From assembly GCF_050003625.1 (NCBI RefSeq), contig NC_134400.1, positions 54,378,066 to 54,442,065 of the forward strand: DNA of 64,000 bases, in the 5' to 3' direction. This DNA comes from Haematobia irritans (Eukaryota; Arthropoda; Insecta; Diptera; Muscidae). Below are positions 33,542-44,346 of the stretch, in pieces (positions within the stretch are counted from its first letter, which is position 1; every line of letters begins with the position of its first letter). The notes beneath the pieces were generated by a model. It saw only the letters and a program-made list of their open reading frames with translations, searched no databases and was not told the origin of the DNA. Made by a program: the position numbers and the translations under genes.

Positions 33542-35558
33542 CTGCGAAAAAGAAGAAAACAAAACAAGATATGAATACAAATTAATTGCGATTGTAATAT
33601 TGACTGCGAAATGGATAAGAATCGTTGGCAAAAAGGTTTTGCACATCTATCTAATATTTACAAAAAAGAACGTTGTAAAACGGGTTTAAACAATGTTCAA
33701 GAATTCGAATGCCAGTGAGTTTCTACACAGAAAGAAATTATAACCAAAATATTATCAATTAAAAGATTGATTGAAACTGAAAACTTAATTAATTAAAAAA
33801 TTAACTGACACATAACTTTTTGCTCAAACTAACAAATAAAGTCACTTAAGAAAACAAGTAAGTAAAGTCTAAAGTCGGGCGGGGCCGACTATATAATACC
33901 CTTCACCACTATGTAGACCAAAATTTGTGTTACCATCTCAGCTCCTTCAAATTTGTTGGGAGTTATTATGAAGGTTTATATTCTCATATACAAATATTTA
34001 TATCTTTTTGTACTTCTACAAAATCTCTAGAATTAAAATTGAAATTGGCTAACGCCCTGGGATGAAACACAATGTTATTAAAAAATATGGGAAATATAAA
34101 GCTAGAGCAATTTTAATGCAATCGTACAAAAGAGCATTTATGATTTATTGGATGATACATATGTATTCGAGATATAGGGAAATTTGAGTAATATTTACAA
34201 TTTTTATACCCTCCATCATAGGATGGGGATATATTAACTTTGTCATTCCGTTTGTAACACATCGAAATATTGCTCTAAGACCCCATAAAGTATATATATT
34301 CTGGGTCGTGGTGAAATTCTGAGTCGATCTAAGCATGTCCGTCCGTCCGTCCGTCTGTTGAAATCACGCTAACTTCCGAACGAAAGAAGCTATCGACTTG
34401 AAACTTGGCACAAGTAGTTGTTATCGATGTAGGTCGGATGGTATTGAAAATGGGCCATATCGGTCCACTTATACGTATAGCCCCCATATAAAGGGACCCT
34501 CAGATTTGGCTTGTGGAGCCTCTAACAGAAGCATATTTCATCCGATCCGGCTGAAATTTGGTATATGGTGTTGGTATATGGTCTCTAATAACCATGCAAA
34601 AATTGGTCAACATCGGTCCATAATTATATATAGCCCCCATATAAACCGATCTCCAGATTTGGCTTGCGGAGCCTAAAAGAGAAGCATATTTCATCCGATC
34701 CGGCTGAAATTTGGTACATGGTGTTGGTATATGGTCTCTAACAATCATGCAAAAATTGGTCCGCATTGGTCTATAATTATATATAGCCCCCATATAAACC
34801 GATCCCCAGATTTGGCTTGTGGAGCCGCTAAGAGAATCATATTTCATCCGATCCGGCTGAAAGTTGGTGCATGGTGTTGGTATATGGTCTCTAACAATCA
34901 TGCAAAAATTGGTCCACATCGGTCCATAATTATATATAGCCCCCATATAAACCGATTCACAGATTTGGCTTGCGGAGCCTCAAAGAGAAGCAAATTTCAT
35001 CCGATCCGGCTGAAATTTGGTACATGATGTTGGTATATGGTCTCTAACAACCATGCAAAAATTGGACTACATCGGTCCATAATTATATATAGACCCCATA
35101 TAACCCGATCTCCAGATTTGACTTGCGAAGCCTCAAAGGGGAGCAAATTGCATCCGATCCGGCTGAAATTTGGTACATGGTATTGGTATATGGTCTCTAA
35201 CAACCGTGCAAAAATTGGTCCACATCGGTCCATAATTATATATGGCGCCCATATAAACCGATCCCCAGATTTGGGTTGCGGAGCCTCAAAGAGAAGCAAA
35301 TTTCATCCGATCCGCCTGAAATTTAGTACATGATATTGGTATATGGTCTCTAACAATCATGCAAAAATTGGTCCACATCGGTTCATAATTATATATAGCC
35401 CCCATATAAACCGATCCCCAGATTTGGCTTGCGAAGTCTCCAAGAGAAGCAAATTTCATCCAATCCGGTTGTAATTTGGAACATGGTGTTAGTATATGAT
35501 ATTTAACAGCCGTGCCAGAATTGGTCCATATCAGTCCATAATTATATATAGCCCCCAT

Positions 35559-36419
35559 CATAAGCGTAGGAAGGCCTCTGGGGAGGGGGCTTAGACCCCC
35601 CCAGAAAAATTTTAGCCCCCCCCAGAATTTGAAAACCTATTTACGATTTTCCATTTTTATAAAAAATAAACAAGCCCAGCCAAAAAAGCGTCGCCAAAAA
35701 AGTAATGAAAATTATCTTTTTGGATCCGGAAGTGGTGCACAATTGGCGAAGAAGGGATGAATTTAACATGGGCTTGTCATAGGACGGAAGTCCTCCATTT
35801 CAACAGCCGTTGCACTGAATTTGCATCACTTCTTTAGGTGTGATCCGAATTCAATGTTTTGAATGTAAATTAAAAAATTCTGTTATATTTTGTCAAATAA
35901 ATAATTTTTATAATTTTTAATGGATTCTAATGCTTGTCGGAAACGTTTGACCTCAAATATTTTTAAAAATTCACAAGTTTTTCAGATTGGATTTAAAATT
36001 TTTTTTGACAAAATTCAAATTATTTGTACCATATTATGAATTCTTACTTCGTTTTTAAGGTATTTGAAACAAAAAAGTTAAAATTTCCCATTAAAAGTAT
36101 GAAAAAACCCAGTTATAAAAAATTTAATTTAAAGAACTTCCTGAGTAGTTAAAATAAAGAACATCATTGGGAGTACATCTTCTGGAAGTGCTTTTAAAGT
36201 TGTGTCTTTGGAAGAACTTCCAAATTTTTTTCCTGGGAAATGTGTGGAACTACTTTTACTTGCTTTATTATAAATTAATTTTCGAGTTATTTTGATGTCT
36301 AATTTTTTTTATTAATTTTTATGAAATAAAACATTAATTGAAATATAAATAAATGAAATATAAATTTTTAGCTATGGGGGCTATAGCCCCCCTAGGAAAA
36401 TTGTCTAGCTACGCTAATG
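35559..36419. mobile_element. 861-bp hAT-type MITE
   Basis: Ends CATAAGCGTAG / CTACGCTAATG are imperfect 11-bp inverted repeats, with a perfect 8-bp duplication GCCCCCAT (35551-35558, 36420-36427). The subterminal sequence is C-rich near both ends (GACCCCCCC; GCCCCCCTAGG). No transposase. The 8-bp duplication assigns it to the hAT superfamily. A rearranged relative lies at 56448-57817. Confidence 0.85.
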
Positions 36420-36589
36420 GCCCCCATATAAAACATTCTCCAGATTTGACCTCCGGAGCCTCTTGGAGGAGCAAAATTCATCCGATCCGGTTCAAATTAG
36501 GCACGTGGTGTTAGTATATGGTCGCTAACAATAATACCAAAATTGGTCCATATCGGTTCATAATCATGGTTGCCACTAGAGCCAAAAAT

Positions 36590-37025
36590 AATCTATCAAA
36601 ATTTTATTTCTATAGAAAATTTTGTCAAAATTTTATTTCTAGAGAAAGTTTTGTTAAAATTTTATTCGGTTCATAATAAAATTTTCATCATTGTCAAAAT
36701 TTTATTTCTATAGAAAATTTTGTCAAAATTTTATTTCTATAAAAAATTTTGTTCAAATTTTATTCGGTTCATATGGTTGCCACTCGAGTCAAAAATAATC
36801 TACCAAGATTTTATTTCTATAGAAAATTTTGTCAAAAGTTTATTTCTATAGAAAATTTTGTTAAAATTTTATTTCTGTAGAAATTTTTGTCAAAATTTTC
36901 TTTCTATAGAAAAGTTTGTCAAAATTTTTATTTCTGTAGAAAATTTTGTAAAAATTTTATTTCTATAGAAAATTTTGTTAAAATTTTATTTCTGTAGAAA
37001 ATTTTGTCAAAATTTTATGTCTACT
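36590..37025. repeat. 29-bp-unit array inside B copy 4
   Basis: Tandem copies of ATTTTATTTCTATAGAAAA and TTTTGTCAAA in strict alternation, with a few inserted TTATTCGGTTCATA segments. The same array sits at the same place in B copy 6 (61760-62033). Confidence 0.85.
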
Positions 37026-40000
37026 TTGTCAAACTGAATTATATACGTATTGGATCGATCTTTTTTGATTTATTATATACCACGTATGGACTTACATACA
37101 ATTTAGAAGATGGTGTTAGGAGGTTTTAAGATACCTTGCCATCGGCAAGCGTTACCGCAACTTAAGTAATTCGATTGTGGGTGGCAGTGTTTAGAAGAAG
37201 TTTCTACGCAATCCATGATGGAGGGTACATAAGCTTCGGCCTGGCCGAACTTACGGCCGTATATACTTGTTGCTACTTCAAAGTGGCGATTTCACAAGGA
37301 TATGTGATCAGTTGTTGCTTGTGATATATTATTTGGCCAAGTCGGGCGATATTTCCATGAGTCATAGCCTCATTTAAAATTAAACCGTGGAAACTGTGGA
37401 AAGTCTGGCATTATAGTGTGTAGGATACGATATGGGAAAATCATCACAAAATTTTGTGTAAAATGTGGATATTTTTGTCATATTTGTATAATCTGAACCA
37501 AATTTGATCAAACAAGACACACTTAAACAGCATATTAAATATATTCTCTGTGGAAACTATCGTGTCCATTGGAGGAAAATCCTATTGAAAATGGGTCTAA
37601 AATATGAAAAATTCTACTATATTTCCTCAACTCTGGAGTACATATATATGGAAGCTATATCGAAATCTGAACCGTTTTTGACCAAATTTGATATGCATAT
37701 TTAGAATAATAATTCTGCTATCTCTGCAAAATTTCACTTAAATGGGAGTATAACTTTTGCCTCCGTGGTCATATGAGTCTAAATCGGTCGAAAGATATAT
37801 ACGGGAGCTATATCTAAACCTGAAACGATTTCAAATCGAAATTTGGCACACTTAATGATGCTATTAAACGTACTCCTTGTGCAAAATTTGAAGTAAATCA
37901 GAGCGAAACTCTGGCTTTTGAGGCCATATAAGTCCAAATCGGACGAAAAATATATATGGGAGCTATGTCTAAATCTGATCCGATTTGGCTGATGGCATAT
38001 TTTACGAGAGAAAAAATTTCAAGAATAAATACGTCAATTATGACCAGATCGGTGATAAATATATATGGCAGCTATATCTAAATCTGAACCAATTTTTTTT
38101 CAAAATCAATTGCGATTGTCTTTGAGCCAAAGTAAAACGCTGTGCCAAATTTGAGGATGATCGGACTTAAACTGCGAGCTGTACTTTGCACACAAAATTA
38201 CATATACAGACAGACAGACGGACATCGCTAAATCGACTCAGAATTTTGTTCTAAGACGATTGGTATACTAAACGATGGGTCTCAGACTTTTCCTTTTTGG
38301 CGTTACATACAAATGCACAAACTTATTATACCCTGTACCACAGTAGTGGTGAAGGGTATAATGATTGATTTTTTTTTTTACTTTTTTAATTAAAATAAAA
38401 CATAATTGACGTTATAATTGAAACTGAAAATTTGCAATCAAAAATGTAATTATTTCTCAGAAATAATTTGTTTATTTATTTATACTGGTAGTCCAAAGAA
38501 AACCTACAATTATGTTATAATCGAAAAAGGAGGAGGAGAAAAAAGGAAGTCCAAATAAAAAATTGATTGTCTCAATTAAAAAATTAGTTGAGTTTAGCGA
38601 CGAATATCAAATAAATTTTTGATTGAAACAATTAAAACAAAATTAATTGAATGTGTCAAACAAATGAATTAAATTTTTCATCAATTTTATTTTTTGGCTA
38701 ATTCAAATAATTTTATTTTTTGGCAATTTCAAATAAAAAACTATTTAACTAATTAATTTCGTGATTGAATTATAAATCATGAAAGATTATTTATTCACAT
38801 TTTTATGACAATTAGTTTACCATATTCAGTCCATTGTAAACCCATAGTATTGAACTTCTCTCTTACATTCAGACACGAAATCAATTGATTTTTTAATTAA
38901 TATTCCTTGAATCACGACAATAATATGATCAATCACAGATAAAAAGTCTAAGTGATTGAAAGTTTAATTGATTTTGTTGATACTTTCAATGAATTTTGTT
39001 TTAATTGTTCCAAATAAAAATTTAATTGATTTAGATAGCTTAATTAATTTTGTTGTTTATGACAATCAATTATTTATTGTATAATGATTTATTTATTTTT
39101 AATCATTTTACCTTTAGATGAAATAAATTTCTTGTAACTTTATAATTTGCTTTTTCATTAAAACGGAAATTTTATTCTCTGTTTGTGATATAATAATGAG
39201 CTATTCACTTAAAAATAAATACAAAAAATTTAAATTATAACAGATACTTAAAATGTCTTCTTAATTTCAAACACCTTTACCCAATGATAAAAAAGACCTA
39301 ATTATAGTTTCATTACTTTAACTTAGATTTAAGTGTGATTAGGTCTATTTATGGCAAAAAATATTTCGCTTTAATTCATTTTTTTTTTTAATTTTTAAGA
39401 AACTTTCCTCAGCGTATGTTAATGAATTTTAATTTATTCCAAGTATGTTTCAAAAATTGTATGAACTAAATGTGGGTAGTAGAGGTGTGCACGTGAGTAA
39501 TATTTTACTCAAGCTCACGCACACTCACGACCGATAAATCTTACTCATGCACACTCACGCAAGATATTGTTTTGTACGACTCACGGTCACGCACACTCAC
39601 GCACGAAGTGTCGTGACTCACGAAAAATACCGTGACTCACGAAAAATTTCGTGACTCATATTTTTATGTCTAATTTACCTTAGCGTTTGAAAACATGAGC
39701 ATGACTAAAATCGAGAGCGTTAGGTTAGGTTAGGTTAAAGTGGCGGCCCGATCAAGATTCAGGCTCACTTAGACTATTCAGTCCATTGTGATACCACATT
39801 ACATATGAGCACTTCTAGTTTTAACCGCTGTACCTTCTCCATTATTTTCTTCTGTTGAACCAACCAGATTGTTTCAAAAACATTAGCAGACTGCTTAAGT
39901 TAACGTTTTCCAGGTCCGCCAGTACTCTAAAGCTATATGCCCCTAAAATTTACTTACGCCTTCCACAAAATGAAAGACACTCACACAAGAGGTGTTCTAT

Positions 40001-40199
40001 TAATTCCTTTCCTCCGCTTCATGAGAGCTCATACTTCGCGCCAATAGTTTTTGCAAATTCGCCTATCAGGCAGCGACCCGTTACAGCAGATATCAGGAGT
40101 GACATCTGACGTCTCGAGAACTCTAGCATATCTAGTGTGCGGTTTAAGTTTAAATGGGGCCATATTTGCTTGGTGTCGTTGCAACCCTTGCAATTCTCC

Positions 40200-40560
40200 C
40201 ATCGAACATTTACCATCATAACAGCTTGCAGGTAGCCAGGGGCATAACAACAGATTCTAGTTCCCCTGGAATATCTAAGGTAGTCCCTAGCCTCGCCAAC
40301 TCATCCGCTTCGCAGTTCCCCGGTATGCTCGTATGGCCAGGCACCCATATTAGGTGAATATTGTCTGCTCAGCCATCTCATTGAGAGATTTGCGCCAGTC
40401 GATGGCCGTTTTCGAGTTAAGGAACACAGAGTCCAAGGATTTTATTGCAGGTTGACTGTCTGAGTATATATTAATGCCAACATATTTTGGAACATTACTT
40501 CTCAGCAAATTCGCCAACTCTTTTATTGCTAATATTTAAGCCTGAAAAACCCTACAGTGA
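40200..40560 (-). pseudogene. LINE RNase H domain
   Basis: The minus strand encodes the end of an RNase H: a DSQ-type stretch complementary to GGTTGACTGTCTGAGTATAT, then a WVPGH-type motif and GNCEADELARLGT. The 21489-21766 relic is the same domain. Several shifts separate the pieces. Confidence 0.65.
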
Positions 40561-40622
40561 TTAGGTAATCTTTTCGCTATTCGAAGTTCCAGATCTTTAG
40601 AATATACCATCAGTGTAGAAAT

Positions 40623-41750
40623 CTATATATCGTTTATTCCCCGGGCCTGTGTGTACCACGCCTCACTGTTCCGAATTAGAGTTTCAAACTTTTTGTCGAA
40701 AAGTGGTGTCGCCAAAGTATAATCCACTACGTTAGGCACATCTGGCATTATTTTGAGGACCGAACTGTGACCGTAATTTTTTTCCGACGATAGCTCGCGC
40801 AACCGCACAGCCGTTGTTGCAGCTGACTGTTTGGCCAAAATTTTGCTGTCTTGCTGAATGCGCCTGAGATACACAAGCACGCCATACGCTGAACTTTGTC
40901 TAAATTTGTCGGCAGGTGAAGTGCTAGTCACCAGACAACAACACCAATATATCATTATAGGTCTAACCACTGCCGTGTATAGCCAATGCACAATTTTTGG
41001 TTTTAGTCCCCACTTTTTTCCTATTGCCTTTTTGCACGAGTACAAAGCTACCGTTGCTTTCCTCGCCCTTTCTTCAATATTAAGCTTAAAGTTCAGCTTC
41101 CTGTCCAAAATAACGCCAAGGTATTTTGCACACTCGCCAAAGGGAATTTCAATACCCCCTAAGGAAATGGGCCTAACCGTGGGAGTTTTGCGATCTTTGC
41201 AGTACGTGACTAGTTCTGTCTTTGCAGGATTTAGCCCAAGACTATTATCTTTCGCCCATTTGTCAGTCATCCGGAGGGCTCGCTGTATAATATGTCTGAT
41301 TGTGGATGGGAATTTTCCCCTTACTTCTAGCGCCACATTATCTGCGTAGCCACCACTTTTATCCTTTCTTTTTATAGGGAAACCAGAAGGTTGTTTATAG
41401 CAACATTCCAAAGAAGAGGTGATAGAACTCCTCCTTGGGAAATGCCTCCCTTGTCCTAGTGTGGCTGAAATACGTCTCTTTGTTAGAAGTTCGTCTAACA
41501 GCCTATGTATACCTGGATCAACATTCAGAGTTGTCAGTCCATTTAAAATCGAGCTCGGATGGATGTTGTTGAACGCTCCTTCGATGTCTAGAAACGCCAC
41601 GATTGTGTATTCTTTGGCAGATAGTGAGCTTTCAATAAAGCTGACTAGTTCATGTAATGCGGTCTCAGTAGACCTGCCTTTCGAGTATTCATGCTGTCTT
41701 TTCGAGAGCAAACTTGAAGCGACGCTAGTTCTAAGATAAATATCTACCAT
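40623..41750 (-). pseudogene. LINE reverse transcriptase, central and C-terminal part
   Basis: A 375-codon frame. Residues about 18-60 give HEYSKGRSTETALHELVSF and the first catalytic motif AFLDIEGAFNNI. Residue about 137 has GGYADNVAL, where active RTs have YADD; the second Asp is Asn here. The stretch just before it (CCYKQPSGFPIKRKDKSGG) is out of frame relative to the family. Later segments, KYLGVILDRKLNFKLNIEE and LYTAVVRPIMIYWC, are the thumb region. The frame is broken from its N-terminal half at about 41750. Confidence 0.85.
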
Positions 41751-42394
41751 CCTCTCCAGAGTCTTAAGTAGGAATGAGGATAAGTTGATTGGTCGGAAAT
41801 CCTTTGCACTCGAGTGAGAGGCTTTCCCGCTTTAGGTATGAAAACGACTTTTGTTTCCCTCCATTTTCCTGGGATATATGCTAAGTTGATACATCCTTTA
41901 TATATCGCCGACAACCAGGGGACGATTCTGTCAGTCACTGCTTGTAACTCTGCCGGAGTAATTCCATCATGTCCGAGGGAGTTGAATGGTCCAAAGCTAT
42001 TTAACGCCCATTTTATTCTAGATTCCGATACAATTTCCTCGATAGGAAACGACCGCTGAGCCCCTGTGGCACCGCCAGAACATGGTTCGACCGTCTGATT
42101 TCCAGGAAAATGTGTGTCCAATAGTACCTCCAGCGTCTCCTCACTGGACGTTGTCCAATTGCCTTCCAATGTTTTAATAAAACCTGGAGCGGAGTTAGTG
42201 GATGCTAGTACCTTCCGTAGTCTGTAAGCCTTGGGCGTATTTTCAATACTGCTGCAGTAATCATTCCAAGAGTTATGCTGAGCCTTTCTCAGTTCTCGCA
42301 TGTATTCTCTCAGATTCTTCTTGTAAGCGTCCCAATCCTCAGGAGCTCTGGTGGACTTTGCTTTGTTAAAGAGCTTCCTGGAGGATTTCCTCAT
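41744..42394 (-). pseudogene. LINE ORF2, linker and N-terminal RT part
   Basis: A 216-codon frame with the region between endonuclease and RT (WDAYKKNLREYMRELRKAQ), then the RT start: NSLGHDGITPAELQAV and WRETKVVFIPKAGKP. It shifts out of frame just after GKPL, where the family would enter the fingers domain. It overlaps the start of the next fragment by a few bases. Confidence 0.85.
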
Positions 42395-42444
42395 ATTACT
42401 TAACTCCGTAGACCACCATGGTGGTCGATTTTTCCCCTTGGCTT

Positions 42445-43230
42445 CCCTCTAGGGCATGCAGCTTTCAGTGAGATGTTGAAGGCCTTAGTAATCTTCTCCA
42501 CTGCGTGTTGGATATCTTGCACAGTGCTCATATTTGTATCTGGTAGTTCCGGTATCATCATATTGAACGATTCGCTATACCTATTCCAATCGGCTTTCCC
42601 AGCATTTGGCGGAAATATGGTCTTGGTGGTATGAACATCTAATTTGAAACTGATGTAGCGATGATCTGAGAAGCTATGTTCACTTAAAACCTGTCAATCA
42701 AATATCATTTCATTCAGTTCTTGCGAGGCCAAGGTGACGTCCAAAACTCTTGCCTGTTTTTAGTGGCAAAGGTTGGGGAATCTCCCTTATTGCAAACTAC
42801 CAAATTAGCACGCAAAATAAACTCTTGGAGTGACTCTCCTCTTCTATTAATGTCACCACTTCCCCATATACTATGATGTGCATTTGAATCGCATCCCATA
42901 ATGAGTTTTGTCTTTGTTTTCAATGACCCCTCAACTAAGGTGTTAACGGCACATGGAGGAATCTCCCTATCATGTCCCATGTAGACCGAAGATACCCAAT
43001 ATTTGCATTTGGCTATTTCTAAACTGACAACGACAGTGTCAGTATTGCACATTGAAGGAAGCAGAAACAAGTTGAGCTCGTTTTTAGCAATTACTCGTAT
43101 ACAGGCTCGATTTACATCATTACCAGTATACTGCAATTTGTTTCTATAAACATATGGTTCTTGAATAAGAACTATATCTATGTCCCCTTTTATCAGGAGA
43201 ACTTTTAAGCCTTACAATGGTCAAGATTTA
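42445..43230 (-). pseudogene. LINE apurinic-type endonuclease domain
   Basis: Fragments read IDIVLIQEPYVYRNK at about 43190, then the 140-codon frame 43136-42714 with WVSSVYMGHDREIPP and KLIMGCDSNAHHSIWGSGD, the active-site GCDxNAHH motif, then NRRGESLQEFILRANL. The end (EHSFSDHRYISFKLDVHTTK) lies in another frame. The catalytic Asp and His of the middle motif remain. Confidence 0.8.
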
Positions 43231-43556
43231 TCAGGAGGATCCGTAGGACCACCGAGATTTTCAACAAGAGCGTTATTAAACTCTTAACATCCCAGGTGTT
43301 ACTAAAATTGGAAATGAATTCATCTCGTAAGCGTTTTATGCCCGTGGGCGGCATTTTTTGTGAGCGTATTTTTCCGAAATTCGTTACTCACGAAGAAATT
43401 ATTTTCGTGACTCATGCTGACGCACGACGTTTTGTTTGTTAATCACGCTCACGCACACTCACGTCTTTCCCATCAGCGTGACGACTCACGCGTGAGTCAC
43501 GAAATTTTTTGTGATTCACAACAATTTCGAGTCACGAGCACACCTCTAGTGGGTAG

Positions 43557-44232
43557 CCTATAATGCTAAGTAAAGCATAAGAAAATTGTCGTACACCTCT
43601 AAAAAAAAAGTAAGATGGAACTACAGCGTGGTTAATATGGTATTGATGTAACGCCAATGATTTTTCCATTCTTTTTAGTTTATGTTCATTTTTTAAGTTT
43701 TTAATTAAAATATTAATTATCCCATTTCACATTTTAATTAAATCAACATATATTTCATTTTCGAAAAATAAATAAATTTTGGCTGAAAATAATTAGATTT
43801 TATGTAGACTTACTATTCATTGGTTCATTAAATGTTTACTGAAATCGAAAAAAAGCCTACTATAATTATAATTGGAAAGTACAAAAAAGTGCTAAATCAT
43901 ATGAACTCTTATAAAATTACAAAACAAAAATATTTCATCAAAAAGGTAAATAATAATTTATAAATAATAATACTAATATGAATACTAATGTAATTAAATG
44001 CTTCAATTAAACAAAACATACGAGTAATTAAGCCAATTGAATGTTTAATTGGATATCCCAGAAATTATCGTTATTTTAACAAAGCAATATGGCAATCACA
44101 ATAAATGAAATACAGTTTTCGCATAAAACAGATTCCCTACTGGCTTCTTTAAATTTTGGAGTTTATTTCAACCTTGACTCTAAAAAATTCAAAAAGAAAA
44201 AATCCAGATCGTGATTGGTGTTCTCTACTTAC
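43557..44232. other. Intron sequence, unassigned
   Basis: AT-rich with TTAATTGAATG-like phrases. No repeat or coding sequence supported. It lies between the two channel exons. Confidence 0.5.
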
Positions 44233-44346
44233 CTCTGTGGCGCATCCATTATTGGCCGAATGTGTACAGGGAGTTCCACTATTACCACCACATGTGGTAC
44301 AGGCCACAATCTCATTGGGTCCCCCGGTGTCACGTTTCTTTTCACC
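44233..44346 (-). CDS. Internal exon of the channel gene (cytoplasmic loop)
   Basis: The exon is bounded on the minus strand by an acceptor (TTACTGCCGTCTATCAG) and a consensus donor (GAG|GTAAGTAG). It is 114 bp, exactly 38 codons, with no stop. The peptide begins GEKKRDTGGPNEI and contains four Cys in the order ACTTCGG ... TPCTHSANNGC. It joins in phase 0 to the exon ending at 33395. Its place just before TM4 makes it the end of the large cytoplasmic loop between TM3 and TM4. A Cys-rich loop is unusual and may bind a metal or be lipidated; that is speculation. A length divisible by three with phase 0 at both ends would allow it to be skipped as a cassette. A plus-strand frame over it is a shadow. 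Confidence 0.6.

Larger units (their letters stand above)
34206..37268 (-). repeat. Family B element, copy 4, split by a hAT-type MITE
   Basis: It runs from the terminal hairpin at 34206-34232 (TATACCCTCCATCATAGGAT) through about eight units and a 29-bp-unit array (36590-37025) to the head at about 37210-37268 (AACTTACGGCCGTATATACT). Bases 35559-36419 are foreign. Confidence 0.85.
33857..38362 (+). repeat. Family A element split by a family B element
   Basis: The left part (33857-34204) has the A head AGTCGGGCGGGGCCGACTAT. The right part (37270-38362) resumes with AAGTGGCGATTTCACAAGG, as at 52030, and continues with A units, the GACAGACAGACGGACATCGC tract and the hairpin TATACCCTGTACCACAGTAG...GGGTATA. 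Inside is a complete minus-strand B element. Confidence 0.8.
33726..39190 (+). repeat. Possible E-type MITE split by the A/B nest
   Basis: The flanks of the A element, 33726-33856 and 38363-39190, share phrases such as AATTAATT, TTGATTGAAAC and CAATTAAAA with the E element at 63286-63505. The left side opens CACAGAAAGAAATTATAACC, like that element. The right end is not fixed; TTTTATTCTCTGTTTGTG near 39168 is a candidate. Weakly supported. Confidence 0.3.
39721..43361 (-). mobile_element. Decayed non-LTR retrotransposon with endonuclease, RT and RNase H
   Basis: It reads right to left. The 5' end near 43361 carries a short frame starting MPPTGIKRLRDEF. Then come the endonuclease (about 43200-42440), RT (42394-40623), RNase H (about 40560-40200), a 3' region, and a tail of AACCT repeats at 39721-39735. 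A possible 6-bp duplication GAGCGT flanks it (39715-39720, 43362-43367). The RNase H places it in the I/LOA/R1-type group. It has several frameshifts and a changed catalytic residue, so it is dead. Its last 75 bp are shared with the SINEs. Confidence 0.85.
39480..43548. mobile_element. hAT-type element split by a LINE
   Basis: Ends TAGAGGTGTGC / GCACACCTCTA are inverted repeats with a perfect 8-bp duplication GTGGGTAG (39472-39479, 43549-43556). Both subterminal regions are packed with CGTGACTCACG and CACGCACACTCACG motifs in various orientations, as expected of hAT transposase binding repeats. Without the LINE it is about 430 bp and non-autonomous. Confidence 0.85.

Noticed and set aside
34500..35561. 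Overlapping frames of 90-148 codons on both strands (also at 16713, 18836, 31128 and 61033)
   Set aside because: They follow the tandem units of A, B and C. Frames open on both strands with the same phrases (MGAIYNYGP) are repeat by-products and not genes.
39720..39735. Interstitial telomere (TTAGG)n
   Set aside because: Only about three units, always at the 3' tail of a LINE or SINE. A retroelement tail is the simpler explanation.
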